Assembly (NCBI GenBank): GCA_902793695.1
Contig: CADBEI010000021.1
Location: 1-41,262 of the forward strand
Source of the DNA: an uncultured Pseudomonadota bacterium
GTDB taxonomy: Bacteria; Pseudomonadota; Alphaproteobacteria; RF32; CAG-239
Direction: 5' to 3'
DNA length: 41,262 nt
Shown here: piece after piece, positions 21,081-29,810 of the stretch
Numbering within the stretch: the stretch's first letter is position 1
Layout: every line of letters begins with the position of its first letter
Notes under the pieces: generated by a model
Seen by the model: the letters and a program-made list of their open reading frames with translations, nothing else
Told to the model about the DNA's origin: nothing
The model's database searches: none
Program-made: the position numbers and the translations under genes

Positions 21081-21446
21081 ATGGCCGAAAAGATAACGCT
21101 CAAAATATTTACTCCGGAAAAAGAATTTTTGACTCGCAAGGTATATCGCGTGGTATTGCCGTACGGTAATACCGGTTTGACGATTATCGAAGACCGTGCG
21201 CCGACTTCTCTGGTATTGCATGACGGTGCCATGCATATTTTGAACGAAGATGATTCGATTGCCGACACCTATTTTTTGGATGACGGCGTGGTTGATGTGG
21301 CCGAGAATGTATGCAAAATATCGGCTCGCCACATTATTCATAAATCCAAAGTAAACTTGGAGCGCGCACGCGAATTGCTGGATGATGAGCCGCAAAATGC
21401 GTCGTATTATGAGGCAATTATCAATTATCTCGAAAACTTCGGATAG
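21081..21446 (+). CDS. atpC: ATP synthase F1 subunit epsilon
   Basis: A 121-aa subunit that couples the rotor shaft to the c-ring and can inhibit ATP hydrolysis. The N-terminal beta-sandwich starts ITLKIFTPEKEFLTRKVYRVVLP and the domain is typical in its spacing of Gly-Asn-Thr-Gly and Gly-Ala-Met-His-Ile. The C-terminal helical part is reduced to one helix (RARELLDDEPQNASYYEAII), as often seen in alphaproteobacteria. It starts 2 nt after atpD and ends the operon. F0 genes (a, b, c, I) are not in the window, which fits the split F1/F0 arrangement of this class. Confidence 0.92.
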   Translation: MAEKITLKIFTPEKEFLTRKVYRVVLPYGNTGLTIIEDRAPTSLVLHDGAMHILNEDDSIADTYFLDDGVVDVAENVCKISARHIIHKSKVNLERARELLDDEPQNASYYEAIINYLENFG

Positions 21447-21464
21447 ATATATAATGTTCCAAAC

Positions 21465-21498
21465 AAAAAATCCCGACCTTTTCAAAGTCGGGATTTTT
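21465..21498. terminator. Shared terminator of the atp and wall/division operons
   Basis: AAAAATCCCGAC faces GTCGGGATTTTT across a 9-10-nt loop. It serves the atp operon on the plus strand and ftsZ on the minus strand. Confidence 0.9.
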
Positions 21499-21515
21499 CA
21501 TAATTTTATTTTGAA

Positions 21516-23216
21516 TTATTTGCGACGCAAGAACGATGGGATGTCCAAGTCCTCGCCGGATAAATCAAATGCATCATCCGTGCCTGTTTTCTGTTGTTCG
21601 GCAAATGGTTTGGAAGTATTTTCCGGTTCTTCGTGACTCTTGCGACGAGCACGCGAAATACCGATAACCCGCTCAATAAAATTCGGACGGCTTTCTTCTT
21701 CCTCAAACACAGGAGCTTCCGGTTCCGGTTCGGCCGGCGCTGCATCTTTAAACATACTTGTGTCGTTATTGGCAAACAGAATTGGTTCTTCTTCGTTTGC
21801 CGGCAAGTTTTCGATATTCAAGTGAGAAGAAAAGAAATCATCACTCGGAGCAACCGAATTTAATTCCATATCGGCTTTTTCATTTTCTTCAACTTTGTTA
21901 TCGCCGTTCATAATGGCATTAAACAAAGACGAGGCTTGCGGCATTTCCGGCATTTCTTCCGATTTATCGAGCGAAGCAAAGTCGTTATCAAGCGCCATTT
22001 GTTCTGCGCTGTCTTGCGGAGTAAGTTCGATAACATCGGCATCATCATTTAAATCGGAAAAGCTGATGGTCGGATTTTCAATTTCATCTTGTGTAGTAAA
22101 CGAAATCGAACCGGAATCGAGAGATATCGGCGCAAAATCAACCGCCGGTTCCTCAATTGTCGGCACGTAAGTATTGTCGTCGTAACTTTGGTCAATCAGC
22201 GACGGTTCTTCAACCACCGGTTTTTTCTCCACAATACGCGGCATGCCGTCATTAATACCGGTTACCACAATGGAAACGCGAATTTTGCCGGACAAATTAT
22301 CATCATAGCTGGAACCGAAGATGATATTGGCATCGTCGCCGACTTCTTCTTTAATGATATTGGCGGCTTCGTCGAGTTCCGGCAAGGTAATATCCTGACT
22401 GCCGGTAATATTAATCAACACGCCTTTAGCACCCTGTAACGAGCAATCATCCAACAACGGGTTGGAAAGTGCCTGATGAGCAGCCTCGCGAGCGCGTCCC
22501 TTACCTTCGGCTTCGCCGGTACCCATAATAGCCTTGCCTTTGTCTTCCATAATATTCTTCACATCGGCAAAATCCAAATTAATCAGCCCCGGCATCATCA
22601 TTAAATCGGTAATCGAACGAACGCCGGAATACAAAACGTTATCCGCCATTTTGAAAGCTTCGGACAATGTTGTGTTTTCATTGGCAATATTAAACAGATT
22701 TTGGTTCGGAATAACAATAATACTGTCAACTTCCTGAATAAAATTTTCCAGCGATTTATCGGCAATTTCCATACGTTTCTTACCCTCGAAACTAAACGGT
22801 TTGGTAACAACACCAACCGTAAGAATGCCCTTTTCTTTAGCAATATGCGCAACCACCGGAGCAGCACCGGAACCGGTACCGCCGCCCATACCGGCAGTGA
22901 TGAATACCATATTTACCCCCTCAAGCGACTCGGCAATTTTATCTTTAGCTTCTTCGGCAGCCATTTTACCGATTTCCGGTCTGGCACCTGCACCCAGTCC
23001 TTGCGTAATTTCCAAGCCGAGCTGAATTTTTTTGCCGGCGGAAGAATGAGCCAGAGCCTGTGCATCGGTATTGGCAACAATAAAGTCGACTCCTTCAAGA
23101 TTTTGCGCAATCATATTATTAACGGCATTTCCGCCGCCGCCTCCGACTCCGACAACCGCAATACGCGGCTTTAAGTAAGAAACTGTGGTATCGGCCACTC
23201 CTAAATTTATAGACAT
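21516..23216 (-). CDS. ftsZ: Cell division GTPase FtsZ
   Basis: The tubulin-like protein that assembles the division ring at midcell, 566 aa. Glycine-rich nucleotide loop [15 protein letters not shown] lies near residue 25, the tubulin signature [13 protein letters not shown] near residue 115, and the T7 loop [11 protein letters not shown] follows. About residues 330-555 are an acidic, disordered linker, long as in other alphaproteobacteria. The last residues, [10 protein letters not shown], form the conserved tail that binds FtsA and other anchors. An 87-bp gap separates it from ftsA and may hold a promoter (for example TTGCGC 18 nt before TAATGT), allowing expression separate from the rest of the cluster. 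Confidence 0.98.
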   Translation of the reverse strand: MSINLGVADTTVSYLKPRIAVVGVGGGGGNAVNNMIAQNLEGVDFIVANTDAQALAHSSAGKKIQLGLEITQGLGAGARPEIGKMAAEEAKDKIAESLEGVNMVFITAGMGGGTGSGAAPVVAHIAKEKGILTVGVVTKPFSFEGKKRMEIADKSLENFIQEVDSIIVIPNQNLFNIANENTTLSEAFKMADNVLYSGVRSITDLMMMPGLINLDFADVKNIMEDKGKAIMGTGEAEGKGRAREAAHQALSNPLLDDCSLQGAKGVLINITGSQDITLPELDEAANIIKEEVGDDANIIFGSSYDDNLSGKIRVSIVVTGINDGMPRIVEKKPVVEEPSLIDQSYDDNTYVPTIEEPAVDFAPISLDSGSISFTTQDEIENPTISFSDLNDDADVIELTPQDSAEQMALDNDFASLDKSEEMPEMPQASSLFNAIMNGDNKVEENEKADMELNSVAPSDDFFSSHLNIENLPANEEEPILFANNDTSMFKDAAPAEPEPEAPVFEEEESRPNFIERVIGISRARRKSHEEPENTSKPFAEQQKTGTDDAFDLSGEDLDIPSFLRRK

Positions 23217-23303
23217 GTATTCATTCTCCCGTTGGTTTTATGCAAAATTACATTATTCACTGCTTTGAATTTAGCGCAAATAAATTAAGTTTTAGTTACT
23301 ATT

Positions 23304-24545
23304 TTACGAATTTTGGCGTATCCAATTAAATATTTTGGTGAATCGATTACCCTCGCCGGAAACGGTACTGATAACCTTTTTCGGCTTGCGTTCGATATTA
23401 TTGGTTTCAAACAGCAACATTCCGAGTGCCGTTGAAAAAACAGGATTGTTATTAAGCTGTTCCGGCACGCCTTGAATATTGCGCGGTCCGCCCAAACGCA
23501 CCTGCTTATCCAAAATCATATTTGCCACTTCGCGGATTCCCACCAATTGACTGCAACCGCCGGTCAACACAACACGGTGATTCTGCCGGTTATGCAGACC
23601 GTGCGCATCGAGTTTGTGCGCCACCAGTTCAAACATTTCTTCAACTCGCGGGGCAATAATACGATTTAAATCGGCACGTTTCATCTGGCGAATCGAGCTA
23701 TCATCCTCTTCACCCAAAGGATATACGTTAATGGTTTCACGCTCGTCGTGTCCGACATTAAACGCACAACCGCTTCTGATTTTCAGGTCTTCGGCGTGTT
23801 CAAAAGAAGTGGTTAAACCGCGGGTAATATCACGAGTAATATTGATACCGCCGACCGGAATGGTGGAAAACGCCACCGGAAAACCACCTTTAAAAGTAGC
23901 AATACTGGTAGTACCGCCGCCGATATCAATGATGGTGGCACCGTATTCACGTTCATCTTCCACCAAGCAAGCGATTCCCGATGCATAAGCCGTTAAAACT
24001 TTAGTATCAATTCCCAAACGCGCAGCCTCCACCACCGAGGCCAAATTGCGATACGGTAAACTCGGATACATACCAAGCAGAATATTGACTGCCAATTCCT
24101 CGCCGTAAATATTGCGCGGGTCTTTAATATCTTCGCCGCCGTCCACTTTATAATTAGTCAAAAGACAGTGAATCAATTCATTATTGCCGACATTGATTTT
24201 AGTCAACCCTTTTTCCATAACCTTATTAAGATCAGCCTCACCAATCGGCCGATTACGTTTCAGCGAGATTGAAGAATTGCGATTATACGAGGTGGTTTTA
24301 TCGCCGGAAACATTCAGAATTACGCTGTTTATGCGTTCGTGTGCTCTTTGTTCGGCCGCCTCCACCGCGTTGCATACGGAAATTGTAGCTTGATTGATAT
24401 CGGTAATCACACCGTTTTTAATACCGGAAGACGCATTGTAGCCGTATCCGGCTATTTTTATCTTTTTATCTTTACTGACATGCGCAATTATGCAACAAAC
24501 TTTAGATGAGCCGATATCCAAAGCGGCAATGGTCGGATGATTCAA
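23304..24545 (-). CDS. ftsA: Cell division protein FtsA
   Basis: An actin-family ATPase that anchors FtsZ filaments to the membrane, 413 aa. The phosphate-1 loop AALDIGSSKVCCI, the adenosine-side loop IIDIGGGTTSIA, and RVVLTGGCSQLVGI are all present, and the insertion 1C domain lies between. I chose a TTG at 24545 because AAGGG lies 8 nt upstream and the protein would begin just before Asn-His-Pro-Thr-Ile-Ala-Ala-Leu-Asp, as expected; longer frames overlap ftsQ and no ATG is available. The C-terminal FTKIFNWIRQNS is an amphipathic membrane-targeting helix. Confidence 0.95.
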   Translation of the reverse strand: MNHPTIAALDIGSSKVCCIIAHVSKDKKIKIAGYGYNASSGIKNGVITDINQATISVCNAVEAAEQRAHERINSVILNVSGDKTTSYNRNSSISLKRNRPIGEADLNKVMEKGLTKINVGNNELIHCLLTNYKVDGGEDIKDPRNIYGEELAVNILLGMYPSLPYRNLASVVEAARLGIDTKVLTAYASGIACLVEDEREYGATIIDIGGGTTSIATFKGGFPVAFSTIPVGGINITRDITRGLTTSFEHAEDLKIRSGCAFNVGHDERETINVYPLGEEDDSSIRQMKRADLNRIIAPRVEEMFELVAHKLDAHGLHNRQNHRVVLTGGCSQLVGIREVANMILDKQVRLGGPRNIQGVPEQLNNNPVFSTALGMLLFETNNIERKPKKVISTVSGEGNRFTKIFNWIRQNS

Positions 24546-24579
24546 TGTTTTTACCCTTATAAATTTATGTTTAAACAGC

Positions 24580-25386
24580 TTATTCGGCGTTGTCGTCGGA
24601 AGTATCCAAACGCACAATAACCTTATTTTTTAATCTTAAATCAACGAAAGTTAATTTACGTTTAAGAATACCGCGTGTTTTATCCAATTTTACCAATTTT
24701 TTCCACGCTTCTTCAAAATTCTCTTCCGGCATTTTTACCGTGATACCTTTTTCAATATCATCAAACACCAAATTCCAACGACGCTTTGATATAAAATTAG
24801 CCGCCTTAAGCCGTTGAAAAAGTTCCTTATCCTTTTCGACAACTTTCAACAAAGAATTGAAATGTTCCGGTGCTCCCTCGCCAACAATCAACAACAGATT
24901 TTTTTCCGGTACGAACTCGGTTTCGATGATATTTCCGTCCTCGTCAATCGGATAAAACTCATTTTTATATTGCCAAATCGATTTAACGTTTTTCTCCTGA
25001 ATACCGATATGAATAACATTCGGAAAATAGCGACGTGTTACCACAGCGCGCTTTACCCACGGCAAAGTCTGAATCTGTTCGATTACGTCATCCAAATCAA
25101 TTTCCAAAATATTGTCGCCGCGTTTCAATCCGATTACGCGTAACACATCTTCTTTTGAGGTTTTGTGACGTCCCTCGATGGTTATATCATTTAAGCCCCA
25201 ACCGACGGCCGCTGTTTTATCATAAATTTCATCAAGCAACGAATCTATTTGTTTTCCGACCAGATTGTGGCGTATCGTAATCACTCCCAAGGTCAGCAGC
25301 CATATCACTCCGAGCAGCAAAAAATTACCGAGCAGTCGATACGGCCAGATAACGCTTTCATATACTTTATTATCCGTTGCAACCAT
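24580..25386 (-). CDS. ftsQ: Cell division protein FtsQ
   Basis: A bitopic inner-membrane protein that recruits the late division complex, 268 aa. A single membrane helix (LLGNFLLLGVIWLLTLGVITI, about residues 18-38) is followed by a periplasmic POTRA domain (ITIEGRHKTSKEDVLRVIGL) and the FtsQ beta domain. It starts 4 nt after the murB stop with GGGAG as ribosome site and precedes ftsA, as in most proteobacteria. Confidence 0.93.
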   Translation of the reverse strand: MVATDNKVYESVIWPYRLLGNFLLLGVIWLLTLGVITIRHNLVGKQIDSLLDEIYDKTAAVGWGLNDITIEGRHKTSKEDVLRVIGLKRGDNILEIDLDDVIEQIQTLPWVKRAVVTRRYFPNVIHIGIQEKNVKSIWQYKNEFYPIDEDGNIIETEFVPEKNLLLIVGEGAPEHFNSLLKVVEKDKELFQRLKAANFISKRRWNLVFDDIEKGITVKMPEENFEEAWKKLVKLDKTRGILKRKLTFVDLRLKNKVIVRLDTSDDNAE

Positions 25387-25389
25387 TTT

Positions 25390-26292
25390 TTACTCCCGCC
25401 CTATAATTTTAACTTCGCGTTCCAAAGTTACACCGCTTTTTTGTTTGACGGCGGCAACAATAGAATCGCATAACTTTTCAATGTCGGAAGCACTGTCGCC
25501 CTCATTATGCAAAAAATTGCAATGTTGTGCTGACATTTTGGCACCGCCGCAAACCATAGTATCTCCGCCGGCTTCTTTAATCAGTTTCCACGCGGCAAAA
25601 CCTTCCGGATTTTTAAAAGTCGAACCGGCGGTTTTAATGCCTTGCGGTTGATGTGTGCGCCGATATTCGGCATTTTGCTCAATTATTTTTGCCACCTCAT
25701 TTTTATCTTGCGACGTAAATTGCAAACCGACTTCAAGAATAATATCATCATTCCCGAAATTGCTGTGACGATATGCAAAACCGCAATCGGCATTTTTAAG
25801 TGTTCGCACTTTGCCGTCAACAGAAATTACCCGCACTTGAGACACAACCCTTGACATATCAGAGCCGAAACAACCGGCATTACCGCGCACGGCTCCGCCC
25901 ACGGTTCCCGGAATCGAACATAAAAATTCCAAACCGCCCAAGCCGTTTTCCGCAACAATTTTTTTAAGGTTGAAATTAATACAACCGGCCCCGCAATATA
26001 ACATATCGTTTTCAATCCGGCATTGGGTAAAAGAAGTGTTTTTGAGCTTTATAACAACACCGCCTATTCCGCCGTCGCGCACCAACAAATTGGAACCTCC
26101 GCCCAATATAAATATCGGAATATTTTTATCTTTTTGTTGCAAAAAATCGCGCAAATCATCTTCATCGACCGGAAAAAACATCACATCGGCCGGACCGCCG
26201 ACATTGAGCCAAGTATATCCTTTAAGCGGCTCGGAAAATTTATATTCCCCGCGAACTTTCGGTAAGTTATCTGTCTCAAGCGCGCCGTTCAT
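25390..26292 (-). CDS. murB: UDP-N-acetylenolpyruvoylglucosamine reductase
   Basis: This FAD enzyme reduces UDP-GlcNAc-enolpyruvate to UDP-MurNAc with NADPH in the cytoplasm, the second committed step of peptidoglycan synthesis; 300 aa. FAD-binding elements YTWLNVGGPADVMFFP and ILGGGSNLLVRDGG are followed by SIPGTVGGAVRGNAGCFG, FAYRHSNF, and GSTFKNPEGFAAWKLIKEAG, which holds the proton-donating Ser. AQHCNFLHNEGDS marks the type II form. The ATG at 26292 overlaps the ftsW stop by one base (TGATG), indicating coupling; an in-frame TTG one codon upstream is unlikely. Confidence 0.96.
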   Translation of the reverse strand: MNGALETDNLPKVRGEYKFSEPLKGYTWLNVGGPADVMFFPVDEDDLRDFLQQKDKNIPIFILGGGSNLLVRDGGIGGVVIKLKNTSFTQCRIENDMLYCGAGCINFNLKKIVAENGLGGLEFLCSIPGTVGGAVRGNAGCFGSDMSRVVSQVRVISVDGKVRTLKNADCGFAYRHSNFGNDDIILEVGLQFTSQDKNEVAKIIEQNAEYRRTHQPQGIKTAGSTFKNPEGFAAWKLIKEAGGDTMVCGGAKMSAQHCNFLHNEGDSASDIEKLCDSIVAAVKQKSGVTLEREVKIIGRE

Positions 26293-27422
26293 CAATATAA
26301 ATCCTTATCTTCCGAAGCTGTGTTCTGCCGCGTTATGGCCAAAAGCATCCCGATTTCGATGGCACTTGCCAACAGCGAAGAACCGCCGTACGAAATAAAC
26401 GGCAATGTCATACCTTTGGTCGGAATTATATGCAGTGATGATGCCATATTAACAAATGCCTGCAAACCGATAGAAGCGGCCAAACCAACTTCGGCATACA
26501 TCACAAACAAATTGGTTTCTTTCAAGGCACAACGCAAGGTACGAATCACTATAACCGCAAACAAGGCAATAATAATCAGGCAGAGCCACACGCCGTATTC
26601 TTCTCCGGCCACAGCAAAAACAAAGTCAGTGTGCGCATCCGGAATGTTCAGTTTTACGGTTCCTTCGCCCGGACCTTTGCCGATTAAGTTGCCGTTTTGA
26701 AAGGCTTGCATTGCCTTATTGATTTGATAGCTGGTTTCGTCACTGCCGTATAAAAATTGGTCAACACGCGCGTGGAAGTGCGGAAACAGGAAATAAAGTC
26801 CGAACAAACCAGCAACACCGCCCAACGCCAAAAACACAACGATAAACAGCGGTAAACCTGCTAAAAACAGTTGTAATCCGAACACCGCAGTCATCAACAA
26901 AGTCATACCCACATCCGGTTGCAACAGCAATAATCCGGCCACGGCTCCGAACAACAAAATGGAAATCCACATCCCCGGAAAATAGTCATATTTTTTGCCA
27001 CAATCCAACAGCCACGCCGTAACAATAATCAATATCGGTTTCATAAATTCCGAAGCCTGCATGGAAAACCCGAACAGACTAATCCAGCGTTTGGCGCCTT
27101 TGGTTTCGAATCCAAAAAACAGAGTCAGTACCAACAGCGCACCGACCACGATAATTCCCGCCAGCGATATTTGGCGAATGGTGCGAAGTCTGAACATAGA
27201 CAGAATAAAAATTACCACAACCGATGCCATCACATAACACACCTGTTTGCGCACAAACCAAAAATCATCGACATGAATGGTACGGGCCACCGCCGGACTT
27301 GCCGTCACATCAAGGATAATTCCGATAGTCAGCAAAGCCAAAGATACAAACAAAATAACCTTATCGACGGTCCATAACCATTTGGAAAGAGCACTGTGAC
27401 TTCTGCGAGAAAAACTGACCAT
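26292..27422 (-). CDS. ftsW: Septal peptidoglycan polymerase FtsW
   Basis: A SEDS-family glycosyltransferase that polymerises lipid II at the septum with a partner class B PBP; 376 aa with about ten membrane helices. Signature ASSLHIIPTKGMTLPFISYGGSS lies near the C terminus and FGFETKGAKRWISLFGFSMQASEFMKP near the middle, with the conserved Lys-Pro. Ribosome site GGGGATAGGAT lies just upstream. It lies between mraY and murB, without the usual murD before it or murG-murC after it. Confidence 0.95.
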   Translation of the reverse strand: MVSFSRRSHSALSKWLWTVDKVILFVSLALLTIGIILDVTASPAVARTIHVDDFWFVRKQVCYVMASVVVIFILSMFRLRTIRQISLAGIIVVGALLVLTLFFGFETKGAKRWISLFGFSMQASEFMKPILIIVTAWLLDCGKKYDYFPGMWISILLFGAVAGLLLLQPDVGMTLLMTAVFGLQLFLAGLPLFIVVFLALGGVAGLFGLYFLFPHFHARVDQFLYGSDETSYQINKAMQAFQNGNLIGKGPGEGTVKLNIPDAHTDFVFAVAGEEYGVWLCLIIIALFAVIVIRTLRCALKETNLFVMYAEVGLAASIGLQAFVNMASSLHIIPTKGMTLPFISYGGSSLLASAIEIGMLLAITRQNTASEDKDLY

Positions 27423-27432
27423 ATCCTATCCC

Positions 27433-28476
27433 CTATATCAAGGCACAAGCACCAATAAGTGCAAGAATAAGCGCCGCAGTCCAAAAACTGAACACCACCT
27501 TCTTCTCACTCCATCCGAGTTGCTCAAAATGGTGGTGTATCGGTGCCATTCTGAAAAAACGTTTTCCGGTCTTTTTAAAGTATGCCACCTGTATCATCAC
27601 CGACACGGTTTCCATAACAAACACACCACCGACAAGTGCCAGCAAGATCTCGCTTTTGGTCATAATGGCAATTGCACCCAAAACGGCACCTAAAGCCAAC
27701 GAACCGGTATCCCCCATAAACACACGAGCTTTCGGCTTATTAAAGTATAAGAACCCCAAACAGGCTCCGATTAAAGCCGCACATACCACCGCCACCTCGG
27801 CACAACGAGGAATATACAACAAATGAAAATCGGTAGCATTCGGCTGTCCGCTCAAATATGCCACTGCCATAAAGAAAGTAAAAGCCACAATCAGCAAACC
27901 GGAGGCCAGACCGTCCAAACCGTCACTTAAATTAACCCCGTTGGAAGCTCCTGACATCACAATAACCGCAAACGGAATATAGAGCCACGAAAGCCCGATA
28001 AAAAAGCCGCAAGCCGGAAAATGTAACACCGTATTTATGCTTTGCGGAGTCGCCGCCACAATAATGCTTGCCGCCACAGCCGCCGTCAAAAATTGAAAAA
28101 ACAGTTTCATACCGGCAGTCATAGCATTGGAACTTTGGCGTTTAACTTTCCAATAATCATCCACAAAACCGGTGGCGCCGTAAACCAGCAACACCAACAA
28201 ACTAACCCATACGAAATGGTATGAAATATTGGCAAACAGCAAAATTGAAAATATCGCCGTACCCAAAATCAACAACCCACCCATAGTAGGTGTGCCTTTT
28301 TTTGTTTTAAGATGGCTTTGCGGACCATCTTCGCGAATCGGTTGTCCTTTCTTTTGCGTAGCGTGCAAAAAGTCAATCAGCGGCGCGCCGCAAACCAAGC
28401 TCAAAACTAAAGCCGTCATAAACGCAAAAACCATTCGGGCCTCAACCGAAAACCCCAAATCCATCAATGCAAACAT
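27433..28476 (-). CDS. mraY: Phospho-MurNAc-pentapeptide translocase
   Basis: The membrane enzyme that joins UDP-MurNAc-pentapeptide to undecaprenyl phosphate, making lipid I; 347 aa with about ten membrane helices. Conserved stretches include KKGTPTMGGLLIL, DDYWKV (Mg-binding Asp pair), ASNGVNLSDGLDGLASG and MAPIHHHFEQLGW. The ATG at 28476 has an AGGAGA ribosome site 10 nt upstream; a longer frame would add 14 residues without support. It is the first gene of the -strand wall cluster. Confidence 0.96.
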   Translation of the reverse strand: MFALMDLGFSVEARMVFAFMTALVLSLVCGAPLIDFLHATQKKGQPIREDGPQSHLKTKKGTPTMGGLLILGTAIFSILLFANISYHFVWVSLLVLLVYGATGFVDDYWKVKRQSSNAMTAGMKLFFQFLTAAVAASIIVAATPQSINTVLHFPACGFFIGLSWLYIPFAVIVMSGASNGVNLSDGLDGLASGLLIVAFTFFMAVAYLSGQPNATDFHLLYIPRCAEVAVVCAALIGACLGFLYFNKPKARVFMGDTGSLALGAVLGAIAIMTKSEILLALVGGVFVMETVSVMIQVAYFKKTGKRFFRMAPIHHHFEQLGWSEKKVVFSFWTAALILALIGACALI

Positions 28477-28550
28477 ATCAGTAGTCTCCTTAAATATTTT
28501 GCTTAAGTTTAAACCCAATATCTAAAATAAGTCTTAAAAAAGTAATATTT

Positions 28551-28605
28551 TTGGTTTAAATTTACGGGAATTTTACTATTATGTTTTCATAATGCGTTTT
28601 AACAA
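28551..28605. promoter_or_regulatory. Overlapping divergent promoters
   Basis: Plus strand: TTGGTT (28551-28556), 17 nt, TACTAT (28574-28579), leading to the secreted unknown. Minus strand: TTGTTA (28605-28600), 16 nt, CATAAT (28583-28578), leading to mraY. The -10 boxes overlap by two bases, so only one polymerase could bind at a time. Confidence 0.5.
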
Positions 28606-28616
28606 AGGAAACGAGT

Positions 28617-29375
28617 ATGAAAAAAATATATCTGATTGCTTTAATTGCCGGAATTCTGCCGTTTGGCACCGCCGGCGCGCAAGAAACCGATATCTTTGGT
28701 GATTCAGCTGAAGACATATTGGGTGAAGACATCCAAAATATTCCGCAATCAAATGCTGCCAAAAGCACATTATCCGACTTTTTGGCACGCAAAATACCGG
28801 CAGCGGCAGCCCGCAATATCAATAAGGCGGAAAAAGTTTATTGTTATACGGTAGAATACAAACCACAGGGGTATGACGGATATACCATAGATGATTTGGC
28901 GGTCAAAGGCTCTTGCGGTGAACTTTCGAGCATCGGGCAAAAACTTATCAAAGACAACTTGTTTCAAAGCAGTATAATCTATTCCAACAGCGTTTCTAAC
29001 TGCGAAATTGCGCCGAAAGTAATGTTGCGCTATATTTACGGATTGGACCATACCGACGTTTTACTCTCGTATCCGTGCCCATCGCTGACGTTTTTCCACG
29101 GTAGTGATACGGTCATTTTGAATGCAACTCCGGGGGGCTCGATTATTGAACAAATTGTCGGAGCATATTCAAAATTAGAAGAAAAATTTTATTCTCCGGC
29201 TTTACTCGGACAAATGGTAGCTAACGGGCAACCGCAAACACAAGCGCAAAAAGAAATGATTCGTCTCAATGCTCCGACAAGCGCACCACTCAAAAAATGG
29301 GGTAATGATGCACCGGAAAAGCAGCAACCACAACCGGCTCAACCGCAAAAATCAGGTTGGAATAAGCTGAAATGA
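28617..29375 (+). CDS. Secreted protein of unknown function
   Basis: A 252-aa protein with signal peptide MKKIYLIALIAGILPFGTAGA and an acidic N-terminal mature segment, followed by a folded middle with four to five cysteines (VYCYTVEYKPQGYDGYTIDD, GSCGEL, SNCEIAPKVMLRYIY, YPCPSLTFFHGSDTVI) that could form disulfides in the periplasm. The last 40 residues are Pro/Gln-rich and end KKSGWNKLK-like. I do not recognise a family. Ribosome site AAGGAAACGAG precedes the ATG. A weak hairpin (AGTAA/TTACT followed by TTTTT) near 29390 may be its terminator. Reading frame and signal peptide make it a real gene. Confidence 0.75.
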   Translation: MKKIYLIALIAGILPFGTAGAQETDIFGDSAEDILGEDIQNIPQSNAAKSTLSDFLARKIPAAAARNINKAEKVYCYTVEYKPQGYDGYTIDDLAVKGSCGELSSIGQKLIKDNLFQSSIIYSNSVSNCEIAPKVMLRYIYGLDHTDVLLSYPCPSLTFFHGSDTVILNATPGGSIIEQIVGAYSKLEEKFYSPALLGQMVANGQPQTQAQKEMIRLNAPTSAPLKKWGNDAPEKQQPQPAQPQKSGWNKLK

Positions 29376-29524
29376 GGTTGTTTTAGCAAGTAAAGTTTAC
29401 TTTTTGTATTTTGCATGGGTTTTGAGAATATTGCATAACAAAATAATGCAAAAAAACAAAAAAAGTGCTTGCAAAACATAAAAAAACTATATACAAGAGA
29501 GCATAATTGTTCGGTTGCGTTATT

Positions 29525-29552
29525 TTGCTTGCTTTTTAAATAAAAGTATGTT
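29525..29552 (+). promoter_or_regulatory. Possible rpmF promoter
   Basis: TTGCTT (29525-29530), 16 nt, TATGTT (29547-29552) lies about 50 nt before rpmF. A competing pair (TTGCAA then TATACA, 15-nt spacer) lies near 29470-29500. The remainder of 29376-29602 shows no gene. Confidence 0.35.
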
Positions 29553-29602
29553 AAGTAATGCGCCGAATGTTTGTGTAATTAATTAACTAAAAGAGAAATA
29601 CA

Positions 29603-29788
29603 ATGGCTACACCTAAGAAAAAAGTATCAAAATCCCGTCGCGATATGCGTCGTTCTCATGATGCGCTCACTCCGAACGCTTATCAGGAATGCCCGAACTG
29701 CGGCGAATTGAAAAGACCACATCATGTTTGCCCGAAATGCGGACAATATGACAGCAAAGAAGTTGTTGCGCAAAAAGTTGCAAAATAA
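29603..29788 (+). CDS. rpmF: 50S ribosomal protein bL32
   Basis: A 61-aa ribosomal protein, normal length. The basic N terminus ([21 protein letters not shown]) is followed by a zinc ribbon CPNC...CPKC at residues about 37-53. It is followed 22 nt later by plsX, an order conserved in many proteobacteria, so ribosome and phospholipid synthesis genes share a transcript. Confidence 0.97.
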   Translation: MATPKKKVSKSRRDMRRSHDALTPNAYQECPNCGELKRPHHVCPKCGQYDSKEVVAQKVAK

Positions 29789-29810
29789 CTTTTAAAAATT
29801 AATTTTTTAT

